6,948 bases of DNA. Origin: Chloroflexota bacterium (GTDB lineage Bacteria; Chloroflexota; Dormibacteria; CF-121). The translations under genes were made by a program, and so were the position numbers. A model generated the notes under the pieces. It searched no databases and was not told where the DNA came from. It was given only the letters and a program-made list of their open reading frames with translations. The stretch's first letter is position 1, and each line of letters begins with the position of its first letter. The stretch lies in the NCBI GenBank assembly GCA_005880605.1, contig VBIS01000002.1, forward strand, positions 1-6,948, in the 5' to 3' direction. Of the stretch, positions 1 to 5,078 are shown in pieces.

Positions 1-1
1 C

Positions 2-790
2 AACGGTCATATCGTCAAACGCCTGACCAACAATGCGTCGAAGATCGTGGAGTACAACCACTGGGCTTTTTATCCGCGCGTGTCGCCCGACGGTTCGACG
101 CTCGTCTACAGCTATGACGGCCCCAAACACGTTGACGGCGCGCCCGGCGACGATCTCTCCATCTGGAGCATGCCCTTGAATGGGTCGCAATCCCAGGCGC
201 GGCGTCGTACCAATCCGTACTGGTATACGGGCGGTGACGTGACACCGGTCCCGCTTGCCGGCAGCGCCCTTCTCTACGTTCAGCATTCGATCGATCCATC
301 GACCGTGGTGCATTCCCAGATTCGGCTACAAAGCCGTGCCGGCGACCTGGTTGGCAAGCCATTGACCAACCTGGCGGATGATTGCAGCGAGCCCGCTCTC
401 TCACCCGATGGCACACAGCTCGCCATGATCTGCCGGGAGGGGAAACAGACCGCGAAGCTCGAGGTGGCGTCCTTCAACGGCACCGCCCTCGGCCCGGCTC
501 GGGTCCTGGTGGAGGGCGCGCTGTTCGCAGCGCCGGCCTGGTCGCCTGACGGTCAGGCGCTTGCCTACTTCGCCCCCAGCGGGGCGGCGGGGCACTTCGA
601 GCTCTGGTGGCTGGCCGTGCCGGCGGTCGCAACGCCATCGCCCACGGCGACCACAACCCCATCCGATGCGCCATCGGCGGGCGGGTCCGCGTCATCCGTC
701 ACCGTTCCGTCTCTCCCCGCCACGCCGGTGCCGGTGCAGGTCACCCAGGGCGTCGACCTGACCGCGACCTCGCCCCCCGCCTGGTACTGA
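2..790 (+). CDS. TolB/WD40-like beta-propeller protein, 3' part
   Basis: The reading frame is open from the left edge, so the 5' end lies outside the window; 262 residues are visible. Three SPDG motifs (visible residues about 28-31, 134-137 and 181-184), each followed by a hydrophobic strand such as STLVYS or QALAYF, are the signature of TolB/PD40-type beta-propeller blades. The last 55 residues or so are rich in Pro, Ser, Thr and Ala and look like a disordered or surface tail. No catalytic motif is visible. Such propellers usually act outside the cytoplasmic membrane in protein-protein contacts, but nothing here identifies a partner. The SCO gene follows after 22 bases, so co-transcription is possible. 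The family call is fairly sure; the role is unknown. An internal GTG at 47 could mimic a start, but the coding frame and propeller-like sequence continue upstream of it. Confidence 0.8.
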   Translation, partial: NGHIVKRLTNNASKIVEYNHWAFYPRVSPDGSTLVYSYDGPKHVDGAPGDDLSIWSMPLNGSQSQARRRTNPYWYTGGDVTPVPLAGSALLYVQHSIDPSTVVHSQIRLQSRAGDLVGKPLTNLADDCSEPALSPDGTQLAMICREGKQTAKLEVASFNGTALGPARVLVEGALFAAPAWSPDGQALAYFAPSGAAGHFELWWLAVPAVATPSPTATTTPSDAPSAGGSASSVTVPSLPATPVPVQVTQGVDLTATSPPAWY

Positions 791-812
791 GTAAGCTGGG
801 GCGGGGACCTGG

Positions 813-1457
813 ATGGGGATGCTGGGCAGACCGCTCACCTGGCTGTCGTTGTCGGCGCTGGCCACGCTCCTGCTGCTCGCGCTGCTGGTAGTGCGAGTCG
901 TGTCGCCACGACTGGCGGCGACGGCCGGGTCGGCGCCCGCGCCGTCGGGTCTCCGAGCCGACATCGTGATTCCGCCCAAGTCGATCCCAGCCTCGGACTT
1001 CACCCTGCCTGACCAGGACGGCAAACCCGTGTCGGTGTCGGCGCTCCGCGGCCGGGTGCTGGCGATCACCTTCCTCGACTCGCACTGCAAGCAGCTCTGC
1101 CCCCTGGCCGGTGACCAGCTCGGTCAGGCCCAGCGGGCGCTCGGGCCGGCCGCCAGGCTGACTCTGCTGGTAGTCAGCGTGGCCCCGGCGACCGATACGC
1201 CGGACAGCGAGCGCGCGTTCGCGGCGACCCATCGTTGGAGCGGCGACTGGCACTGGCTGGTGGGCACGCCGGACCAGCTGGCCGCCGTCTGGAAGGACTA
1301 CGGCATCGCCGTCCAGGGCACATCGGACAACGTCCTTCACAGCACCGTTGTCTACCTCGTCGATAAGAATGGGTTTCAGCGCGCCGGGTGGGACGGGGCC
1401 ATCGAGCCTGACCTGCTGGCCCACGACGTCCGCTTCCTCGAGAGCGCGGCGGCATGA
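813..1457 (+). CDS. sco: SCO1/SenC/PrrC family copper protein (CuA assembly)
   Basis: A 214-residue protein with an N-terminal membrane anchor (about residues 8-30) and an extracytoplasmic thioredoxin-like domain. The SCO copper site is complete: C92 and C96 in a CxxxC motif (HCKQLCPL) and H176 in DNVLHST. Upstream, the segment ASDFTLPDQDG is the usual start of the fold. SCO proteins deliver copper to, or reduce the thiols of, the CuA site in cytochrome c oxidase subunit II; some act as redox sensors. A subunit II with an intact CuA site is encoded about 2.7 kb downstream, which fits. The ATG at 813 has a GGGGA Shine-Dalgarno-like run 6 bases upstream; an ATG at 819 is an alternative. The stop overlaps the next start (ATGA), so translation is probably coupled to the response regulator. 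Confidence 0.92.
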   Translation: MGMLGRPLTWLSLSALATLLLLALLVVRVVSPRLAATAGSAPAPSGLRADIVIPPKSIPASDFTLPDQDGKPVSVSALRGRVLAITFLDSHCKQLCPLAGDQLGQAQRALGPAARLTLLVVSVAPATDTPDSERAFAATHRWSGDWHWLVGTPDQLAAVWKDYGIAVQGTSDNVLHSTVVYLVDKNGFQRAGWDGAIEPDLLAHDVRFLESAAA

Positions 1458-2134
1458 TGGCGACGGCCCAGGCAGGCGCTCGCATCCTTTTTATAGATGA
1501 CGAGCCTGGCATCCGCAATTTCGTCTCGCGCGGGCTGCGCGGGGAAGGCTTTACGGTCGACCTGGCGCCGGATGGGGACGCCGGCCTCAAGGCGGCGCTC
1601 GGGCCGCCCTACGACCTGATCATCCTCGACCTCCTCCTGCCCGACCTCGGCGGCATCGAGGTCCTCCGCCGTCTCATCCACCAGCATCGGGGCCAGCCGG
1701 TTATCGTGCTCTCCGCGCTCGGCGATACCCCATCCAAGGTCGCCTCCCTCGAAGCGGGCGCCGACGACTACCTGGTCAAGCCCTTTTCCTTTGAAGAGTT
1801 GCTCGCCAGGGTCCGGGTTCGCCTGCGCGACGCCCGCTCGGCGCGCACCCGCTTGACCGCCGGTCCGCTGACCCTCGACCTGATCGCCCACCAGGTCCAG
1901 ACCGAGTCGGGACGGGTGCTGCTGGCGGAGCGGGAGTTCCTCCTGTTACGCGAGTTGATGTCCAGCGCGGGCGACACCGTCAGCAAGGAGCGCTTGCTCG
2001 AGACCGTCTGGGGCTATCGGTTCGATCCCGGATCCAATGTGGTCGACGTCTACGTCCGCCGGCTCCGCGCCAAGATCGGCGGGGAGGCCATCAAGACGGT
2101 TCGCGGCGAGGGATATCGGATTGACGCGGCCTGA
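1454..2134 (+). CDS. OmpR/PhoB-family response regulator
   Basis: A 226-residue two-domain regulator of normal family length. The receiver domain (about 10-125) has the acidic pocket D15/D16, phosphoacceptor D59 (in LIILDLLLPD), S87 at the Thr/Ser switch position and K109 in the KPF motif. The winged-helix DNA-binding domain (about 136-226) ends with the typical recognition helix VDVYVRRLRAKI and the wing motif VRGEGYR. All phosphorylation residues are present, so it should be a phosphorylation-controlled transcription factor. Its start lies inside the stop of the SCO gene (ATGA); a second ATG follows directly at 1457. The kinase gene begins before this one ends. The targets are not shown by the sequence; the cox operon starting at 3560 and its own operon are natural candidates by proximity. 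Confidence 0.95.
   Translation: MMATAQAGARILFIDDEPGIRNFVSRGLRGEGFTVDLAPDGDAGLKAALGPPYDLIILDLLLPDLGGIEVLRRLIHQHRGQPVIVLSALGDTPSKVASLEAGADDYLVKPFSFEELLARVRVRLRDARSARTRLTAGPLTLDLIAHQVQTESGRVLLAEREFLLLRELMSSAGDTVSKERLLETVWGYRFDPGSNVVDVYVRRLRAKIGGEAIKTVRGEGYRIDAA
2108..2112 (+). promoter_or_regulatory. Ribosome binding site fixing the TTG start of the kinase
   Basis: GAGGG lies 8 bases before TTG 2121, inside the 3' end of the response regulator gene. It is the best Shine-Dalgarno match near the overlap and supports this non-ATG start over starts further upstream in the same frame. Confidence 0.6.
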
Positions 2135-3230
2135 CCGCTGGCCCTGGCGGAATCGCGGCTTCCTCTGGATCGACGTCGCCTGGGGCATCTTTGCCCTTGT
2201 GAACCTGGCCGCGATGTTTGTCTTCGCCGAGTGGGAGACCGTTCCCTTCCACTTCATCTGGGTCAGCCTGACGATCCTCTACGGCTTCCGGGTCTGGCGC
2301 ATGCGGTCGACGCTGGTCCTGCTGGGGGTGATCATCCTCGCCACCACGGTCCTGCTCGCCGTCGACATCGCGAGCGGCGCCCAGCCGTTGGACGAGATCA
2401 CCGAGGTCCCGCTGATGTCGGCAATGTTCCTGGCCATGGTCTGGCACGCGCGGCGTCGCCTCTCGGTGATGGAGCAGATGAAACGTGTCTCGGACGCCAA
2501 CCTTCGGTTGCTCGAGCGCGAGCGCCGCTTCATTCAGAACGCCTCACACGAACTGCGCACCCCGATCACGGTCGCCATCGGTCATGCTGAGCTGCTGCAG
2601 CGCTCGGGTGACCCAACCAGGATGGCGGCCGACGCCCGGGTGGTCCTCGACGAGTTGATGCGTCTTCGACGGCTTTCGGATCGGCTTCTCTTGCTGGCCG
2701 CCGCGGACGACCCCGATTTCCTTCACAAGAAACCGATCGAGGTCGAGCCGGTGCTCGTCAGCGCGTTACAGCGCTGGTCGCCGACACCGAGGCAGTGGCG
2801 GCTGGGGACGACCGACGAGGCGATGGTCGACGCCGATGCCGACCGGCTGGCCCTGGCCATCGACGCCCTGGTTGAGAACGCCGTCAAGCACACGACGCCG
2901 GATGATTGGATCGAGCTTTCGGTGCGCCGCAATCATAAGGTCGAGATCACGGTGGCCGACTCGGGCTCGGGCATCGAGCGGGGAGACCTTGACCGCATCT
3001 TCGAGCGATTTGCTCGCTCGGATATCAGCCGCGCACGCGACAGCGAGGGGCTCGGCCTCGGCCTGCCGATCGTCAAGACGATCGCCGAGGCGCATGGCGG
3101 CACGCTCAGCGTCCGCAGCGACGTGGGGAAGGGAACCGAACTAACCATCTCCCTCCCACTCGCGGTCGGTGTCGGGGAAGGGGCTAAGGGCTCGCCGACG
3201 CCGACGCCGATGCCGACGCACTCGGGCTAG
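2121..3230 (+). CDS. Membrane sensor histidine kinase, partner of the adjacent regulator
   Basis: I place the start at TTG 2121, giving 369 residues. It has a GAGGG ribosome site (2108-2112) 8 bases upstream, and this start yields a short basic N-terminus before the first span; the frame is open further upstream but there overlaps the regulator's winged helix. Four membrane spans lie at about 13-36, 43-59, 62-84 and 97-109, joined by short loops, with no PAS, HAMP or large periplasmic domain. A coiled segment leads into the HisKA H-box (FIQNASHELRTP, phospho-His H143). The ATPase domain has the N-box (ALVENAVKH, N253), G1 (DSGSGI, 280-285), an F-box (RIFERFAR) and G2 (GLGLGLPIV, about 311-318). 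It is complete and probably active. The signal must be sensed in or near the membrane. The last 20 or so residues are a low-complexity tail encoded by a hexamer repeat and overlapped by an antisense gene. Confidence 0.93.
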   Translation: MTRPDRWPWRNRGFLWIDVAWGIFALVNLAAMFVFAEWETVPFHFIWVSLTILYGFRVWRMRSTLVLLGVIILATTVLLAVDIASGAQPLDEITEVPLMSAMFLAMVWHARRRLSVMEQMKRVSDANLRLLERERRFIQNASHELRTPITVAIGHAELLQRSGDPTRMAADARVVLDELMRLRRLSDRLLLLAAADDPDFLHKKPIEVEPVLVSALQRWSPTPRQWRLGTTDEAMVDADADRLALAIDALVENAVKHTTPDDWIELSVRRNHKVEITVADSGSGIERGDLDRIFERFARSDISRARDSEGLGLGLPIVKTIAEAHGGTLSVRSDVGKGTELTISLPLAVGVGEGAKGSPTPTPMPTHSG

Positions 3231-3399
3231 GCGTCACCGATGGCTCAGCGCCCACCGGCGCCAGCTGGTCGAAGCCGAACCAATGCTGAACGGCGAGCCC
3301 GTAGAAGAGCACGGCGATAAGGATGATCAGCACGATCACCGTGATGATGACCACGGCTGGGCCCGCTCCGGGTTCCGGCTCTTCCTCGACGACGGCCAT
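3184..3399 (-). CDS. Small single-span membrane protein, unknown function
   Basis: I do not recognise the family. From ATG 3399 the product is 71 residues: an acidic N-terminus (MAVVEEEPEP), one strong membrane span (about 14-35, very rich in Val, Ile and Leu), an aromatic patch just after it (QHWFGF), then a Pro/Ser/Ala low-complexity tail. A TTG at 3435 in the same frame would add 12 residues. Neither start has a clear Shine-Dalgarno site. The span is far too hydrophobic and well bounded for a chance frame, no convincing gene occupies the other strand here, and the gene fills what would otherwise be an empty gap of about 330 bases. Its 3' end overlaps the end of the kinase gene by 47 bases in convergent orientation. 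It is divergent from the cupredoxin-cox operon. Confidence 0.6.
   Translation of the reverse strand: MAVVEEEPEPGAGPAVVIITVIVLIILIAVLFYGLAVQHWFGFDQLAPVGAEPSVTPSPSASASASASASP
3194..3217. repeat. Hexamer tandem repeat, four copies of GCCGAY
   Basis: Four tandem GCCGAC/GCCGAT units. Read on the + strand they give the alternating Pro-Thr tail of the kinase; read on the - strand they give the alternating Ser-Ala tail of the small membrane protein. Short repeats like this can slip during replication, changing tail length without a frameshift. Confidence 0.85.
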
Positions 3400-3405
3400 G
3401 CGCGG

Positions 3406-3435
3406 ATTGTGCCACGGCGGCTTGGATTCAGACAA
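3406..3435 (-). promoter_or_regulatory. Possible promoter for a leaderless small-protein mRNA
   Basis: On the - strand TTGTCT (3430-3435) and CACAAT (3406-3411) are 18 bases apart, a loose sigma-70-like pair. The -10-like box ends only 6 bases before ATG 3399, so transcription from it would give a leaderless message, in line with the missing ribosome site. The match is weak and may be chance. Confidence 0.2.
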
Positions 3436-3479
3436 CCATCAACAAGGCGCGACCCGGTCTTTCTGACAGTTTTGTAATC

Positions 3480-3507
3480 CCCGATCCCTTTCCAAGTCGT
3501 GATCGGG
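3480..3507. promoter_or_regulatory. Inverted repeat in the divergent intergenic region
   Basis: CCCGATC (3480-3486) and GATCGGG (3501-3507) are perfect 7-base inverted arms separated by 14 bases. They sit about 50 bases before the cupredoxin-cox operon and just after a locally AT-rich stretch (about 3461-3478). The layout fits an operator for a dimeric regulator or an RNA hairpin in the leader. It lacks the following T-run of an intrinsic terminator. I could not find a convincing -35/-10 pair for the + strand operon in 3436-3548. Confidence 0.35.
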
Positions 3508-3548
3508 CCGTCAGACTTAGCGACGGGGACGTAGACCGCGCTTGTCAT

Positions 3549-3555
3549 GAGGTGG
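3549..3555 (+). promoter_or_regulatory. Strong ribosome binding site for the cupredoxin gene
   Basis: GAGGTGG is a near-perfect Shine-Dalgarno sequence 4 bases before ATG 3560 (7 bases counted from GAGG). It is the strongest in the window and marks the first gene of the cox operon. Confidence 0.7.
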
Positions 3556-3559
3556 ACCG

Positions 3560-4192
3560 ATGCTCCGAAGGGTCTCGTTGGTCGCCGCGGGGGTGGTAAT
3601 CGTCGTCATCGCGATCGTGGCCTTCGTCGGTCTGTTCATGCTCCGGCAGCCGGGCCCGCTCGCGGGCACCACCACCAAGCTCCACCTCGAAACCGTGGCC
3701 GCCCTCAGCGACGCCGTCGAGTGGCCGCGACCGAACGATCCGCACCCCGACTGGGTCGGCTATCTGCCGACCACCACCTGGCATGTGCCGGCCAACTCGA
3801 CCATCCAGGTGCAGATCGATCAGGAGGACGGCGCGAGCGGTTTGCGCAATCCGTTCTGGGGCAAAGTCTTTGGCATCGAGGGCGGCACGATGCACGTCAA
3901 GTACTTCGACGACAAGGGCAATCCGCAGGAAGGCGATATGGATTCGATCGATCCAACCATGGCGGCCCACACCTTCGCCATCCCCGATCTTGGCGTCTTC
4001 GTGCCCCTGCTCGGGGTTGGTGACACCGCGCCGCCCGGAACCCAGAACATCATCACCTTCTCTTTTAAAACCAAAGGGCCTGGCATCTATCGCTGGCAAT
4101 GCTTTGTTCCCTGCGCGGCCGGCACCCTGTTTGGTAACGGTGGGCCGATGTCGACGATCGGCTACATGGGCGGCGAGCTGATCGTCACCTAG
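3560..4192 (+). CDS. Membrane-anchored cupredoxin-like protein with partial CuA-type motif
   Basis: A 210-residue protein with one N-terminal membrane anchor (about 5-27) and an extracytoplasmic domain. The C-terminal half reads as a cupredoxin: H137 in AAHTFAIPDLG matches the first ligand His, and C181-FVP-C185 has the same CxxxC spacing as the CuA site of oxidase subunit II. The second CuA His (C185+4) and the Met (C185+7) are Thr and Gly; instead there is M197 in GNGGPM and M203 in GYMGGEL. Extra histidines occur at 42, 62, 75 and 112. Only two bases separate it from coxB, so it is probably an accessory or extra subunit of the oxidase, or a copper donor to it. The cupredoxin fold is likely; copper binding and its type are inference. 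The ATG is fixed by a strong GAGGTGG site. Confidence 0.8.
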   Translation: MLRRVSLVAAGVVIVVIAIVAFVGLFMLRQPGPLAGTTTKLHLETVAALSDAVEWPRPNDPHPDWVGYLPTTTWHVPANSTIQVQIDQEDGASGLRNPFWGKVFGIEGGTMHVKYFDDKGNPQEGDMDSIDPTMAAHTFAIPDLGVFVPLLGVGDTAPPGTQNIITFSFKTKGPGIYRWQCFVPCAAGTLFGNGGPMSTIGYMGGELIVT

Positions 4193-4194
4193 CT

Positions 4195-5076
4195 ATGAGA
4201 GTTTTCCGTATCGCGGAAGCCGATCGACCGCACATGGTGCGACTCCTGATCATCTGGGTGATCCTCTCTGCGTTTGGCATCGTCGCCGCGCTGCAGCTCA
4301 ACTATCCACCCTACGACCAGTCGATCCAGGGGCAGGACCAGGCGAGCACCCTCAAGCTCCTGACCGTGCTCGCCACCCCGGTCTTCATCGGCGTAGTGAT
4401 GATGATCCTCTACGCGGCCATCTATTTCAGGCGCACCGTCCCGGAGCTCGTCGATGGGCCGCCGATGCTCGGCAATACCCCGGTCCAGATCGCCTGGGTG
4501 GCGATCAGCGCCATCCTCGTGCTCTTCCTGGCGGTCGTCGGGATCGCGACGCTGTCCAGCGAGAACGTCGCCCAGGCCGTAGGCCAGCCGGGCCGCGCAA
4601 TCGGTCAATCGGGGGGTCAAACCGGTAGCGGCACCGCTGGTGGCAGCGGCTCAGAGTTGCATGTCCAGGTGATCGCGCAGCAGTGGTATTTCACCTACCG
4701 ATATGGCGACTATGGCGGAGTCGAAACCACCCACCTGTACCTGCCGCTCGATCGTCCCGTCGAGCTGCACGTCACGTCGCTCGACATCATCCACTCCTTC
4801 TGGGCATACGAGTTGGGCGTCAAGGCGGATGCCAACCCGGGCGTGGACAACATCTTTCACGTGACGCCGCAGAAAACCGGGAGTTTTCAGGTGCGGTGCG
4901 CCGAGCTCTGCGGCCTGTGGCACGGTCACATGGCCGATTCGAGCGGCCAGGTCGTCAGCCAGAGTGACTTCGACACCTGGATTGCCGGGCAGCAGGCGGA
5001 CTTCAACACCATCGGCAAGGTGGTACCCAGCTACGCACCCTATTACTTCCCGGAACCAAAACTAAAGGCGGGCTGA
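4195..5076 (+). CDS. coxB: Cytochrome c oxidase subunit II (CuA subunit)
   Basis: A 293-residue subunit II. Hydrophobic spans lie at about 16-36, 54-78 and 97-120; the first may be a signal anchor added to the usual two-helix hairpin. A Gly/Ser/Gln-rich linker (about 130-153) leads to the cupredoxin domain. QQWYFTY (162-168) is the conserved aromatic patch through which electrons enter from cytochrome c. The CuA site is complete: H200 (DIIHSFW), C235, E237 (backbone carbonyl), C239, H243 and M246 in CAELCGLWHGHM. There is no CxxCH, so no fused cytochrome c domain. It should take electrons from a periplasmic-side donor and pass them to heme a in subunit I. It starts two bases after the cupredoxin stop with no good ribosome site, suggesting translational coupling, and ends two bases before coxA. 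Confidence 0.96.
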   Translation: MRVFRIAEADRPHMVRLLIIWVILSAFGIVAALQLNYPPYDQSIQGQDQASTLKLLTVLATPVFIGVVMMILYAAIYFRRTVPELVDGPPMLGNTPVQIAWVAISAILVLFLAVVGIATLSSENVAQAVGQPGRAIGQSGGQTGSGTAGGSGSELHVQVIAQQWYFTYRYGDYGGVETTHLYLPLDRPVELHVTSLDIIHSFWAYELGVKADANPGVDNIFHVTPQKTGSFQVRCAELCGLWHGHMADSSGQVVSQSDFDTWIAGQQADFNTIGKVVPSYAPYYFPEPKLKAG

Positions 5077-5078
5077 AG

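Noticed and set aside
286..299. ATTCGATCGATCCA, seen again near 3942
   Set aside because: Both copies lie inside genes and encode a Ser-Ile-Asp-Pro stretch with common codons; this looks like coincidence, not a shared site.
741..1424. Long antisense open frame of 227 codons across the SCO gene
   Set aside because: Its product is Arg-, Gly- and Gln-rich with no fold signature, as expected for the complement of a GC-rich gene; the + strand frame has a complete SCO copper site.
1376..1891. Antisense open frame opposite the response regulator
   Set aside because: No recognisable domain, and it lies entirely against well-supported coding sequence.
2037..2120. Upstream extension of the kinase frame
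   Set aside because: This part coincides with the DNA-binding wing of the response regulator in another frame; the TTG at 2121 has a good ribosome site and gives a sensible N-terminus.
3169..3477. + strand open frame through the region after the kinase
   Set aside because: Very Arg- and His-rich product without a fold; the - strand frame over the same bases encodes a clean membrane span.
3480..3507. Inverted repeat as an intrinsic terminator
   Set aside because: There is no T-run after either arm, and no gene on either strand ends just before it.
3545..4099. Antisense open frame of 184 codons opposite the cupredoxin gene
   Set aside because: Charged low-complexity product rich in Asp, His and Arg without motifs; the + strand frame has a strong ribosome site, a membrane anchor and a cupredoxin motif.
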